Assembly: GCF_014764505.1 (NCBI RefSeq) | Contig: NZ_JACXWX010000006.1 | Coordinates: 124,001 to 188,000 of the forward strand | Source of the DNA: Phormidium tenue FACHB-886 | Lineage (GTDB): Bacteria > Cyanobacteriota > Cyanobacteriia > Elainellales > Elainellaceae | DNA: 64,000 bases | Direction of reading: 5' to 3' | In this document: piece after piece, positions 9,947 through 19,294 of the stretch | Position numbering within the stretch: position 1 is the stretch's first letter | Layout: each line of letters opens with the position of its first letter | The notes under the pieces: generated by a model | Database searches by the model: none | What the model saw: only the letters and a program-made list of their open reading frames with translations | What the model was told of the DNA's origin: nothing | Program-made: the position numbers and the translations under genes

Positions 9947-10417
9947 CTAGTAGCGATAGTGGGCAAAGGCTTTGTTAGCTTCTGCCATACGGTGCGTTTC
10001 CTCACGCTTGCGGATTGCGCTACCCGTCTCGTTTGATGCATCCATCAGCTCGTTCGCCAGCCTGCCAGCCATCGTCCGTCCGGAGCGTGAGCGTGAATAT
10101 TGCGATAGCCAGCGGAGCGCCAGTGCAGTGCCCCGATCGGAGCGGACTTCCATAGGAACCTGGTAAGTTGCACCGCCCACGCGACGTGCCTTAACTTCAA
10201 CGAGTGGCGTTGCGTTCTTGACTGCTCGCTCAAACACTTCTAGCGGTTCGGAGCCTGTGCGTTCTTCAATGATCTTCAGCGCATCGTAGATGATGCTGTA
10301 GGCGATCGACTTTTTGCCGCTCTTCATCAGTCGAGCCACCATCATGGTGATGACTCTGCTGTTGTAAACCGGATCAGGCTCAATCGGGCGCTTCTGGATG
10401 ACTGTACGACGAGACAT
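9947..10417 (-). CDS. rpsG: 30S ribosomal protein S7
   Basis: Primary binding protein of the 16S rRNA 3' domain and nucleator of the small-subunit head. The 156 residues ([16 protein letters not shown]) are full length, with the conserved [10 protein letters not shown] core and a C-terminal helix ending FAHYRY. Second gene of the str operon; 245 bases separate it from rpsL, more than is usual within this operon. Confidence 0.99.
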   Translation of the reverse strand: MSRRTVIQKRPIEPDPVYNSRVITMMVARLMKSGKKSIAYSIIYDALKIIEERTGSEPLEVFERAVKNATPLVEVKARRVGGATYQVPMEVRSDRGTALALRWLSQYSRSRSGRTMAGRLANELMDASNETGSAIRKREETHRMAEANKAFAHYRY

Positions 10418-10662
10418 AAGTAAACCTTCAACAATAAACTTTCGTTTCTACAGAATTGCTCTTCTTCTTTACTGCATTTCTTCGGTCAGCGTTAAACGAT
10501 CGACCTGGTAGAAGAAGATAGGCTTAAACGCCTACCAATTTGAACTGAACAAACATCAAATTGATCTCTGCCCGTTCGTTTTCTACTTGCCAACTGTCGA
10601 TCGTTTACGCCGAGCAATCTCCAGATTCGGAGTCTGCCAGCCAACAATAAACCAGCACTCCT

Positions 10663-11070
10663 CTACCGTTTCTTGCCAGTTGTAGCCGCAGCTGCCCCTG
10701 GCTTGGGACGCTTTGCACCGTACTTGGAGCGACCCTGCTTACGGTCTTTCACGCCTGCTGTATCTAGAGTTCCGCGAATAATGTGATAGCGGACGCCCGG
10801 CAAGTCTTTTACCCGTCCACCCCGAATCATTACAACGGAGTGTTCTTGCAGGTTATGTCCAATACCCGGAATATATGCTGTAACCTCAAAGCCAGAGGTA
10901 AGCCGCACCCGTGCCACCTTACGGAGAGCAGAATTAGGCTTTTTAGGCGTAGTGGTGTAGACCCTTGTACAAACGCCGCGGCGCTGAGGACAGCTTTTCA
11001 GCGCAGGAGATTTCGTTTTCTTCTTTGCTTTACTGCGTTCTTCGTGGATTAGTTGCTGAATCGTTGGCAT
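10663..11070 (-). CDS. rpsL: 30S ribosomal protein S12
   Basis: Decoding-centre protein of the 30S subunit. The 135 residues include [19 protein letters not shown], the region where streptomycin-resistance substitutions occur (wild-type Lys at PKKPN), and a basic C-terminal tail ([11 protein letters not shown]) that is longer than in E. coli, as usual in cyanobacteria. First gene of the str operon, preceded by a good promoter at 11130-11159. Confidence 0.99.
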   Translation of the reverse strand: MPTIQQLIHEERSKAKKKTKSPALKSCPQRRGVCTRVYTTTPKKPNSALRKVARVRLTSGFEVTAYIPGIGHNLQEHSVVMIRGGRVKDLPGVRYHIIRGTLDTAGVKDRKQGRSKYGAKRPKPGAAAATTGKKR

Positions 11071-11129
11071 GAGCTAGAGCAGACTTTGCCTCTTGTCTAT
11101 AGAGTTAACCTAACTTTTCACAGTCTTTA

Positions 11130-11159
11130 ACTATACCGATTTTATCGAGATTCTGTCAA
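11130..11159 (-). promoter_or_regulatory. sigma70-type promoter of the str operon
   Basis: On the minus strand a perfect -35 TTGACA (11159-11154) is followed after 18 bases by TATAGT (11135-11130). The predicted start lies about 50 bases before rpsL. The next upstream gene on this strand ends at 11329, so this is the natural promoter for rpsL-rpsG-fusA-tuf-rpsJ. Confidence 0.75.
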
Positions 11160-11328
11160 TTTGTGTTTTATATTGAGCTATGGAATCTGAAAAGCCTGAG
11201 TAATGGTTCAGATGCGTTCAAGTTAGGGCTGTGCATGAGTCAGCCTTGAAGATTCTAACTTGTTGTGAGCTTAACTGTGGGCTTTTGAAATTGAGGCTTT
11301 TAAATTTGGGGAAATATCCCTAACCTCC

Positions 11329-12438
11329 CTATCGTTTGAGTAAGAGAACTGTGTCGTTATCGATCGGCTCGTGCTTACCCTCAGAATTGACTGCGCCAAA
11401 CTGCGTGAAGTATTGACCAACAGCAGGGGGAAAGTCTGGGAAGTGAAAAAGAGTATCACCGTCAGCAATATCTGCCCAGAAATAGCGGAGAGTGGGGGCA
11501 AGTTCCTCGGCTTTAGCCTGAGTGAGGTTCAGTGGGGGCTGGGTCAGCAATTTCAGCATAAAAGGCAGAGAGCGATCGCCCATCCATTCCCTAGACAAAG
11601 CTTGCAAATCTGCTTCGGTTGGAACTGCCCTGACTCGCCCGGATTCAATTTTGATCTGGCGTCCACGATCGTCCTGCTCAAACCGGAGAATGCGATACGG
11701 GTGGGGGTAGCTAACGAGCGAACCAGTCGTAATCTCATAAATATCTTTGTACTGGGCGACATCTTGCACATGTAGATGTCCTGTGAACAGAAGCTGTGCA
11801 TTAAATTCTTGCAGCACCTCTAAAAGAGCAGAGGAGTTATCCAGCATATAGCGCCGCCCTAGTGGGCTTTTGGCTTGGTTTGGCAAATGCTCAATTACGT
11901 TGTGGTGAATCATCACTAGGACAAGATCGCCTGCCACCTGCTGAAGAGTTTGCTGGAGCCAAACGAGCTGCGTCTCGTCGAGGTGTCCTGAATAGGCTTG
12001 TTTGCCTTGTGAATCGAAAGCATTGGAATTGAGCCCGATCACCTGTACCCCGGGTAGGATTTCTCGGCAATAGCAAAGACGAGTGGGGTCATCGTAGCCA
12101 AACTTTTGATAGTACTGGGGAAAATCCAGCAGCCCGATCGATTGCCCGGTTGCTTCCCGTTCGATAACATCGTGATTGCCTGGAATCACACAGACTGGAT
12201 AGGGAAGCTGGGCGAGGCGATCGGCAAGCCAAGCATGATTCTCGGGTTCACCATGCTGCGTTAAATCACCGGGGATCAAAAGAAAGTCTAGATCTAACGG
12301 CTCCAACTCTTGAAGTACCACTTCTAATGCAGGAATACTAATCTCCACTAAATGGAAGCGGCTGGGGTGATTCCAAATAGTTTGAGGCAGAGCAATGTGG
12401 GGATCGCTAAGAACAGCGAAGCGGAAGGAGAAGGGCAT
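11329..12438 (-). CDS. Metallophosphoesterase (CpdA/calcineurin-like)
   Basis: Binuclear-metal phosphoesterase, probably acting on cyclic nucleotides or other phosphodiesters; the substrate is not predictable. From the ATG at 12438 the 369 residues show the family motifs in order: DPH (Asp12, His14), GDLTQHG (Asp58), GNHD (Asn88, His89), IHHN and TGHLH. The C-terminal roughly 100 residues after the catalytic domain are an extension seen in cyanobacterial relatives. An in-frame TTG at 12453 is a less likely start. No signal peptide. Confidence 0.85.
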   Translation of the reverse strand: MPFSFRFAVLSDPHIALPQTIWNHPSRFHLVEISIPALEVVLQELEPLDLDFLLIPGDLTQHGEPENHAWLADRLAQLPYPVCVIPGNHDVIEREATGQSIGLLDFPQYYQKFGYDDPTRLCYCREILPGVQVIGLNSNAFDSQGKQAYSGHLDETQLVWLQQTLQQVAGDLVLVMIHHNVIEHLPNQAKSPLGRRYMLDNSSALLEVLQEFNAQLLFTGHLHVQDVAQYKDIYEITTGSLVSYPHPYRILRFEQDDRGRQIKIESGRVRAVPTEADLQALSREWMGDRSLPFMLKLLTQPPLNLTQAKAEELAPTLRYFWADIADGDTLFHFPDFPPAVGQYFTQFGAVNSEGKHEPIDNDTVLLLKR

Positions 12439-12478
12439 AGGAAGGGACGGCAATGAAGTGGAAGTAAGGCTCTTTGTC

Positions 12479-12526
12479 TTGGCAAGACCTAGTCTTGGTA
12501 GAACCTAGTCTTGGCAAAACCTATAG
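12479..12526. repeat. Three tandem copies of a 16-bp unit
   Basis: TTGGCAAGACCTAGTC, TTGGTAGAACCTAGTC and TTGGCAAAACCTATAG follow each other without gaps, starting 41 bases upstream of the phosphoesterase start. One of four loci in the window with three copies of a locus-specific unit of this size. Confidence 0.85.
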
Positions 12527-12696
12527 CCTAGTGAATAAAGAGAAGTTTCACCCTCAGTTTGTATTGTAGATGTCCTGTCTGTTTCAGGCTGTAAGGCGAT
12601 CGGACCTACTTATAGAAGGTAATAGATTAATAAAGACATAGAATTGCTGCTCTGCCTTAGGCTGAGAATTGACATTCGTTTAAGGAGAGTGGGTAA

Positions 12697-13353
12697 TTGG
12701 GTATTGTGCGTGTGCGTCAGCATGTCAATCCGCTGAGCGATAAGTATCAGCAGGTGGTGAATCCACCGCAGTGGGATAAGGTGTATGCGGAGCTGGGGCT
12801 GCCGCTGCATTTAGATATTGGCTGTGGACGGGGGGCATTTTTGTTGAAGATGGCGCAGCAGCAGCCGGAGTGGAACTATTTGGGATTGGAGATTCGGGAG
12901 CCGTTGGTGATCGAAGCAAATGCGCGACGGGATGCATTGGGGCTGGAGAATTTGCACTACATTTTTTGTAACGTCAATTTATCACTGCAATCGCTGCTTG
13001 CCTCCCTGCCGTCCCAGGGCCTGCGCTGCGTCAGCATTCAGTTCCCCGATCCCTGGTTTAAGAAACGGCATCAGAAGCGGCGCGTGGTGCAGCCAGAGTT
13101 GGTAGAAGAGATCGCAGCGTACTTGGCAGCTGATGGCTGGGTGTTTTTGCAATCTGATGTGGAAGCGGTAGCGGTGGAGATGCGCGATCGCTTTGCCGAG
13201 CATCCGGCGTTTGTGCGGCAAAAGTCAGAGCAAGCTTTAGCTTGGCTCACTGAGAATCCGTTGCCTGTGCCTACGGAGCGGGAGCAGTCTACGATATCGC
13301 GGGGTGAGCCGGTGTATAGGGCAATGTTCACCAAGAATCAAGAAGACCGCTAA
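12697..13353 (+). CDS. trmB: tRNA (guanine-N7)-methyltransferase
   Basis: Methylates N7 of G46 in the variable loop of tRNAs using S-adenosylmethionine. The 218 residues show the SAM site [11 protein letters not shown] (from residue 39) and the family's [14 protein letters not shown] catalytic and RNA-binding segment. The start is a TTG at 12697, supported by an AAGGAGAG ribosome binding site (12682-12689) at ideal spacing; no ATG fits. It is divergent from the phosphoesterase and followed by clpB. Confidence 0.95.
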   Translation: MGIVRVRQHVNPLSDKYQQVVNPPQWDKVYAELGLPLHLDIGCGRGAFLLKMAQQQPEWNYLGLEIREPLVIEANARRDALGLENLHYIFCNVNLSLQSLLASLPSQGLRCVSIQFPDPWFKKRHQKRRVVQPELVEEIAAYLAADGWVFLQSDVEAVAVEMRDRFAEHPAFVRQKSEQALAWLTENPLPVPTEREQSTISRGEPVYRAMFTKNQEDR

Positions 13354-13498
13354 ACCGTATCAACAGAGGGAGGAACACCGATCCTGCTGATCGCGAAGCT
13401 GCCAATACAATGAATGCAAGGCGAGAAAGAGTTCTGAGTTCTTTACCCCTTGTTTTAGCAAGACTCAGCGCTCGGCATTTTTAAGCAGTTCGGAGTCT

Positions 13499-16120
13499 AT
13501 GCAACCTACTAATTCTGATCAATTTACTGAAAAGGCTTGGGAAGCGATCGTTCGGACGACTGAGATCGCCAAGCAGGCGCAGCATCAACAGATTGAACCA
13601 GAGCATCTGATGCTGGCGCTCTTAGAGCAAAATGGACTGGCAACCAGTGTGTTGAATAAACTGGGGGTTAACGTCCAACGAGTACGGGACTATACAGAAG
13701 AGTTTATTCGTAACAAGCCCAAAGTTTCGGGCGGCGGCAGTTCGGTTTACCTGGGGCAGGCGCTTGATAAGCTGCTCGACCGCGCTGAGTCAGCCCGCAA
13801 AGAGCTGGGCGACGAGTACATCTCCGTCGAACATATGCTGCTAGGCTTCCCGAAGGACGATCGGTTTGGGAAGGCACTTCTGCAGGAATTTAGGCTGGAT
13901 GAAAGAAAGTTAAAGACGGCTGTGGAACAGGTTAGAGGCAACCAAAAGGTGACGGATCAAAACCCCGAAGGCAAGTACGAAGCGTTAGAGAAATATGGGC
14001 GCGATCTCACTGAGTCTGCCCGCAAGGGCAAGCTTGATCCAGTGATTGGGCGCGACGATGAGATTCGCCGCACGGTGCAGATTTTGTCTCGTCGGACGAA
14101 GAACAACCCGGTGCTGATTGGTGAACCGGGCGTGGGTAAGACGGCGATCGCAGAAGGGCTAGCCCAGCGGATCGTCAAGGGTGACGTGCCAGAATCCCTG
14201 AAAGACCGCAAGCTGATAGCGCTAGATATGGGTGCGCTGATTGCAGGCGCAAAATATCGCGGTGAATTTGAGGAGCGGCTTAAAGCGGTTCTCAAAGAAG
14301 TGACCGAATCAGAAGGCAACATTATTCTTTTTATTGACGAGATTCATACGGTTGTGGGAGCAGGAGCAACGCAGGGAGCCATGGATGCTGGCAACCTGCT
14401 GAAACCGATGCTGGCACGGGGCGAACTGCGCTGTATTGGTGCAACCACGCTGGATGAGTACCGCAAATATATCGAGAAGGATGCGGCGCTAGAGCGACGG
14501 TTCCAACAGGTGTATGTGGATCAGCCCGATGTGGAAGATACCATCTCGATTCTGCGGGGCTTGCGCGAGCGCTATGAAGTTCACCACGGGGTGAAAATTT
14601 CTGACAGTGCGCTAGTAGCAGCGGCAACGCTGTCTGATCGTTACATCAGCGATCGGTTCTTGCCGGACAAGGCGATCGACCTGGTAGACGAAGCGGCTGC
14701 CAAGCTGAAGATGGAGAAGACCTCGAAGCCCGAAGGGCTAGACGAGATCGATCGGAAGATCTTACAGCTAGAGATGGAGCGGCTATCGCTGCAGAAAGAA
14801 ACCGACGCAGGCTCTAGAGATCGCTTAGAGCGGCTGGAGCGAGAGCTGGCAGACCTGAAAGAAGACCAAAGCACCCTTAATGCGCAATGGCAAGCTGAAC
14901 GTGGCGTCATGGACAAAATCCAAGAGCTGCGGCAAGAGATCGACCAGATCAACATCCAGGTTCAGCAGGCAGAGCGCGACTATGACCTCAACCGGGCAGC
15001 AGAGCTGAAGTACGGCAAGTTGACCGATCTGAATCGTCAGCTAGAGGAGGCAGAGGCGAACCTAGCGCGGACCCAAACCAGTGGCAAATCGATGCTGCGT
15101 GAAGAAGTCACGGAGTCGGATATTGCCGAAATCATCTCGAAGTGGACGGGCATTCCGATCAGTAAGCTGGTGGAATCCGAAATGCAAAAACTTCTGCATC
15201 TCGAAGATGAGCTGCATCAGCGGGTGATTGGTCAAGATGAGGCAGTGACGGCTGTTGCAGATGCGATTCAGCGATCGCGGGCAGGCTTGGCTGACCCCAA
15301 TCGACCGATCGCCAGCTTTATCTTCTTAGGTCCGACAGGTGTGGGCAAAACTGAGCTGGCAAAAGCGCTGGCTGCCTATCTGTTTGATACGGAAGAAGCA
15401 ATGGTGCGGATCGACATGTCGGAGTACATGGAGAAGCACGCTGTCTCGCGGTTGATTGGTGCACCGCCGGGATATGTGGGCTACGAAGAAGGAGGTCAAC
15501 TAACGGAAGCGGTACGTCGTCGCCCTTATTCGGTGATCCTGTTTGATGAGATCGAGAAGGCACACCCAGACGTGTTCAACATCTTCCTGCAGATTTTGGA
15601 CGATGGGCGTGTCACCGATTCGCAAGGGCGGACGGTGGATTTCAAAAATGCGATCATCATCATGACCAGCAACATCGGGTCGCAGTACATTCTGGATCTG
15701 GCAGGGAATGAAGATCGTTATGAAGAAATGCGCCACCGCGTTATGGAAGCTATGCGGAACAACTTCCGTCCAGAATTTCTCAACCGTGTGGATGAGACAA
15801 TTATCTTCCACGGCTTGAGCAAGGCTGAACTACGCCGGATCGTGCAGCTGCAGGTGGTGCGGCTGAGCCAGCGCTTGGCAGACCGCAAGATGACCCTGCG
15901 CCTGTCTGATGCAGCACTCGACTTCCTCTCGGAGGTAGGGTACGATCCAGTGTACGGAGCGCGTCCGCTGAAGCGCGCTATCCAGCGGGAGCTAGAAACC
16001 CAGATCGCCAAAGCGATCCTCCGTGGCGAATTTATTGACGGAGACACGATCTTTGTGGATGTGGGTGAGACAGAGCGATTGGAGTTCAAGCGGCTCCCAG
16101 CCGAACTAGCGACGATCTAG
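13499..16120 (+). CDS. clpB: ATP-dependent chaperone ClpB
   Basis: Hexameric AAA+ disaggregase that works with DnaK to rescue aggregated proteins. The 873 residues contain the N domain (about 1-145), AAA-1 with Walker A GEPGVGKT (208-215) and FIDEIH, the long coiled-coil middle domain that distinguishes ClpB from ClpC (about 400-520), and AAA-2 with GPTGVGKT (611-618) and [12 protein letters not shown]. Cyanobacteria usually have two clpB genes; which one this is cannot be decided. I found no CIRCE element upstream, so HrcA control is not indicated. A good terminator follows. Confidence 0.98.
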   Translation: MQPTNSDQFTEKAWEAIVRTTEIAKQAQHQQIEPEHLMLALLEQNGLATSVLNKLGVNVQRVRDYTEEFIRNKPKVSGGGSSVYLGQALDKLLDRAESARKELGDEYISVEHMLLGFPKDDRFGKALLQEFRLDERKLKTAVEQVRGNQKVTDQNPEGKYEALEKYGRDLTESARKGKLDPVIGRDDEIRRTVQILSRRTKNNPVLIGEPGVGKTAIAEGLAQRIVKGDVPESLKDRKLIALDMGALIAGAKYRGEFEERLKAVLKEVTESEGNIILFIDEIHTVVGAGATQGAMDAGNLLKPMLARGELRCIGATTLDEYRKYIEKDAALERRFQQVYVDQPDVEDTISILRGLRERYEVHHGVKISDSALVAAATLSDRYISDRFLPDKAIDLVDEAAAKLKMEKTSKPEGLDEIDRKILQLEMERLSLQKETDAGSRDRLERLERELADLKEDQSTLNAQWQAERGVMDKIQELRQEIDQINIQVQQAERDYDLNRAAELKYGKLTDLNRQLEEAEANLARTQTSGKSMLREEVTESDIAEIISKWTGIPISKLVESEMQKLLHLEDELHQRVIGQDEAVTAVADAIQRSRAGLADPNRPIASFIFLGPTGVGKTELAKALAAYLFDTEEAMVRIDMSEYMEKHAVSRLIGAPPGYVGYEEGGQLTEAVRRRPYSVILFDEIEKAHPDVFNIFLQILDDGRVTDSQGRTVDFKNAIIIMTSNIGSQYILDLAGNEDRYEEMRHRVMEAMRNNFRPEFLNRVDETIIFHGLSKAELRRIVQLQVVRLSQRLADRKMTLRLSDAALDFLSEVGYDPVYGARPLKRAIQRELETQIAKAILRGEFIDGDTIFVDVGETERLEFKRLPAELATI

Positions 16121-16141
16121 CACAATTTTGCAAGGCAAACG

Positions 16142-16166
16142 GGGACGGTATAGCCGTCCCTTTTTT
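16142..16166 (+). terminator. Rho-independent terminator of clpB
   Basis: Stem GGGACGG / CCGTCCC with loop TATAG, followed by six T. Located 22 bases after the clpB stop. Confidence 0.85.
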
Positions 16167-16218
16167 ATGTCTGCCTAGCGAAGCGCTATAAATAATAGAG
16201 TCTCAAATCATAATCACT

Positions 16219-16806
16219 ATGCCCGTTCTTGTTGTTGCTACTAGCAATCCTGGTAAGCTGCATGAAATGCAGGCCTGTCTCGCAGATGCAGATTTGGGCT
16301 GGGAGCTAAAGCTGAAACCCAAGGAGATCGAAGTAGAAGAAACTGGTGTAACTTTTCTAGAGAATGCTTGCCTGAAAGCATCGGAGGTGGCAGCGGCGCT
16401 GGGCGAATGGGCGATCGCGGATGACTCTGGCTTGTCAGTTGAGGCGTTGGACGGGGCACCGGGCATCTACTCTGCTCGCTATGCTGAAACGTCAGCGCTG
16501 CGAATTGAGCGGCTGTTGCGTGAGCTAGAAGAAACGACTAATCGCGCTGCCTTTTTCACCTGTGCGGTGGCGGTGGCTCGTCCGGATGGGACGATCGTGC
16601 TGCAAACAGAAGGAATTTGCTACGGTGAAATTTTGCGATCGGTACGCGGAGCAGGCGGTTTTGGCTATGATCCAATCTTTTATGTGCCTGAACAGCAGAT
16701 GACCTTTGCAGAAATGCCGCCAGAGTTAAAAGACAAGATTAGCCACCGTGGGCTAGCGTTTCAGGCGATCTTGCCGCAGCTCAAGCAGCTAGCCAGGGAG
16801 ATATAA
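16219..16806 (+). CDS. rdgB: XTP/dITP pyrophosphatase (RdgB/HAM1)
   Basis: Hydrolyses non-canonical purine triphosphates (XTP, dITP, ITP) to monophosphates, keeping them out of DNA and RNA. The 195 residues carry ATSNPGKLHEM (7-17), the catalytic DDSGL (68-72) with Asp69 as general base, and the C-terminal GYDPIF and SHRG...AF nucleotide-binding elements. Complete and typical in length. Convergent with the DUF4240 gene, only 17 bases apart. Confidence 0.96.
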   Translation: MPVLVVATSNPGKLHEMQACLADADLGWELKLKPKEIEVEETGVTFLENACLKASEVAAALGEWAIADDSGLSVEALDGAPGIYSARYAETSALRIERLLRELEETTNRAAFFTCAVAVARPDGTIVLQTEGICYGEILRSVRGAGGFGYDPIFYVPEQQMTFAEMPPELKDKISHRGLAFQAILPQLKQLAREI

Positions 16807-16823
16807 ATCCGCTGCACCTGATG

Positions 16824-17315
16824 CTATAAGACATATCGTTCGGCAATTTTGGGAAACCGAACTGGCAGATCCTCTGGCTGCCACGGTTCTCCGGTGGGGG
16901 CGATCGGCTCAGTGATTTCGGAGGTGGGCATCGCTTCGCCCATGACATCCTCATAGGTGTTGCTGCTGGCATGAAGCAGCGCCTCACACTCCAGCTCTTC
17001 CTCATCGCCCGTCAGAAACTCCAAAATCCTTTGTGGGTCAGCCAAAATCGCCTTATAAGCCTGTTGCCCCTGAGCAATCAACCAGCCCCGAAAGTAAACA
17101 AAGCCATCCTCTGAGCAGCCACCATTGATCAAATAGGCAACGCCCCACAAGTCCCAGCGATAGGACTCGATGAGCTTCTGGCGCAAGCAGCGATCGAACG
17201 CCACAATCTCTTGGGGCGATCGCTCAAACAAAATTGCCTGTAGTCGATTTCCCTGAGATTCACAGCCACCCTTGCGGCTCAGTTCAATAATTTCCCAAAA
17301 CTGCGCTTCCGTCAT
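16824..17315 (-). CDS. DUF4240 domain protein
   Basis: A 163-residue soluble protein beginning MTEAQFWEII (ATG at 17315; the frame extends upstream but without a better start). It shows the family's characteristic segment YRWDLWGVAYLINGGCSEDG followed by FxYFRGWLIAQG. Function unknown; related proteins are scattered through bacteria, often in accessory loci. It follows glnB on the same strand after 65 bases, so cotranscription is possible, but a functional link to PII is not supported by anything in the sequence. Confidence 0.85.
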   Translation of the reverse strand: MTEAQFWEIIELSRKGGCESQGNRLQAILFERSPQEIVAFDRCLRQKLIESYRWDLWGVAYLINGGCSEDGFVYFRGWLIAQGQQAYKAILADPQRILEFLTGDEEELECEALLHASSNTYEDVMGEAMPTSEITEPIAPTGEPWQPEDLPVRFPKIAERYVL

Positions 17316-17380
17316 AGCAGCTCTCAAGAGCATAAACTTTACAGGGGGGTGGTTTTCCACTCCCCCTGCAGCATCTGGTG

Positions 17381-17728
<348 letters not shown>

Positions 17729-17790
17729 TCACTCCCTGAAAAGATATGGTGTTATTTGGCTCAAGTAATTGGGGTGATTCTGCTGCCGTA

Positions 17791-17828
17791 CTACAGAAAC
17801 TACAGACTGTAGAGTCTACATGTTGTAG
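17791..17828. promoter_or_regulatory. Clustered CTACA/TGTAG dyads upstream of glnB
   Basis: Within 38 bases there is a half-site CTACAG (17791), a 13-bp perfect dyad CTACAG-A-CTGTAG (17800-17812) and a second 13-bp dyad CTACA-TGT-TGTAG (17816-17828), the two centres 16 bases apart. It lies 72-109 bases upstream of the glnB start. The spacing resembles a multi-site operator; the binding factor is unknown. Confidence 0.45.
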
Positions 17829-18015
17829 AAACTGCGCTCAGCGGAGCAAACACCAGTCCTTTATTGTGCCACTGGCAAAGACTAGCCATATTACCTCGTA
17901 AGCATATCTCTATAGTGTGTGGGTGGGAATAGGGTACGGCTGGGATGTCGTTAAGACGTGACATCTAGCGTAGTATTTTCCGAAGATGGCAGGGAATCTC
18001 TCCTGGATGTCCCTC

Positions 18016-18420
18016 TTATAGATGAGTCGAGATCGCCTGAACCGGACAAGTGGGGATGCACTGCTCACACACAACACAGCGCGATCGCGTGAACATTAGC
18101 TTGAAGCTCTGTGGGTCGAGGCTGAGCGCCGTAGTCGGACAAACACCCGTGCAGAGCCCACAGTCCACGCAAACATCTTCGTCAATCACGATCTCGCGGT
18201 TAGCCAGCGAAACGCCAATTCCTTGCGATCGCACCCAATCTAGCGCTGCATCTAGCTGATCAATATCGCCCGATAGCTCCACAACCAGTGTGCCTTCCTG
18301 GTTCGGTGTAACTTGGGCGCGGAAGATATTTGTTGCCACATTGAAGTCTTTGGCAAGCCGATAGGTGACGGGCATTTGCACCAGTCGCTTTGGAAACGTG
18401 AGGGTAACGCGCTTTTTCAC
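18016..18420 (-). CDS. NIL-domain 4Fe-4S ferredoxin-like protein
   Basis: A 134-residue protein with an N-terminal NIL domain (about 1-75, the ACT-like ligand-binding fold also found in MetN) and a C-terminal bacterial-type ferredoxin domain with two cluster motifs: Cys84, 87, 90, 94 and Cys115, 118, 121, 125. In other bacteria such fusions occur near methionine or cysteine metabolism; in cyanobacteria the role is not settled and electron transfer with amino-acid sensing is inference. The start is a GTG at 18420. It is divergent from the thioredoxin-like gene, with 88 bases between them. Confidence 0.85.
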   Translation of the reverse strand: MKKRVTLTFPKRLVQMPVTYRLAKDFNVATNIFRAQVTPNQEGTLVVELSGDIDQLDAALDWVRSQGIGVSLANREIVIDEDVCVDCGLCTGVCPTTALSLDPQSFKLMFTRSRCVVCEQCIPTCPVQAISTHL

Positions 18421-18508
18421 GGCAGGAGGCCTGAATTTTGTAAACTAAAGATCGTCTAGATCTTTTCCCTCAATTCTAGGAAACTCATTTCAAAACCGCG
18501 CGACTGCT

Positions 18509-19117
18509 ATGACCGCAAATCTGCCTGAATCCAACGATGCATCCTCTGATGTTTCTACGCCTGTCTCCACCGAGCTTGCGACCCGCCTCCGCAATCTTGT
18601 CATCGTGCTTGTGGCAGTGGTGCTGAGCGTTGCTATCTTCCTTGGCTTGCAGACTGGCTCTAGCTCTGGTTCTTTGGCAGCTATGGCAGAAACCGCTACA
18701 CCGCTAGAAACCGCCCTAACGAACGGCAAACCCACGCTAATGGAGTTTTATGCCGACTGGTGTACCTCTTGCCAAGCCATGGCAAAAGACATGAGCGATC
18801 TCAAGCAGTCCTATGGCGAACAGATTAATTTCGTGATGCTGAATGTTGATAACTCTAAGTGGCTACCAGAAATGCTGCACTACCGAGTGGATGGCATTCC
18901 CCATTTTGTGTTTCTCGATCGCCAGGGTGAAGCGCTCGCCAGCACAATTGGTGAACAACCCCGATCGATCATGGCCTCTAACCTAGATGCGATGCTTGCC
19001 GAAGCAGAGCTGCCTTATGTGCGCGATCGCGGTCGGGTGTCGCAGGTAGAAGCGCCGCTCGCACCGGGTGCAAGTCCAGACGATCCACGTGGGCATGGTG
19101 CTCAGGTGGTTCAGTAA
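18509..19117 (+). CDS. txlA: TxlA/HCF164-like membrane-anchored thioredoxin
   Basis: A thiol oxidoreductase of 202 residues: an N-terminal cytosolic stretch, one membrane helix (about 29-47), then a thioredoxin domain with EFYADWCTSCQAM, active-site Cys85 and Cys88. Chloroplast HCF164 and cyanobacterial TxlA carry reducing power to the thylakoid lumen for cytochrome b6f assembly; the same role is likely here. The C-terminal tail (after about 175) is low complexity, rich in Ala and Pro. Confidence 0.88.
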   Translation: MTANLPESNDASSDVSTPVSTELATRLRNLVIVLVAVVLSVAIFLGLQTGSSSGSLAAMAETATPLETALTNGKPTLMEFYADWCTSCQAMAKDMSDLKQSYGEQINFVMLNVDNSKWLPEMLHYRVDGIPHFVFLDRQGEALASTIGEQPRSIMASNLDAMLAEAELPYVRDRGRVSQVEAPLAPGASPDDPRGHGAQVVQ

Positions 19118-19157
19118 AGTACCCAGCCAACAGAAAGCCGCACCCCTGCTGTCTCAA

Positions 19158-19208
19158 AACCCGCCCGCCGCTTTACCTTCTAACTTTTTAGAATAGTAAA
19201 GGCGGGTT
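19158..19208. terminator. Long bulged hairpin after txlA
   Basis: AACCCGC (19158-19164) pairs with GCGGGTT (19202-19208), CTTTAC (19171-19176) with GTAAAG (19196-19201), and TTCTAA (19178-19183) with TTAGAA (19188-19193). A six-base bulge CCGCCG lies on the 5' side. It probably ends txlA transcription; there is no good T-tract, so an RNA element in the mfd leader is an alternative. Confidence 0.5.
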
Positions 19209-19294
19209 AATTACTGTATCATCATCCTTCTACTCCTGATCTTTGGACCTGCCTCCAGAACCCCAACTGCCTATCCCCACTGCTTCCTGCACCT

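Noticed and set aside
13354-13498. Possible CIRCE element before clpB
   Set aside because: TTAGCAAGACTCAGCGCTCGG looks superficially similar, but the inverted TTAGCACTC-N9-GAGTGCTAA pattern is not present.
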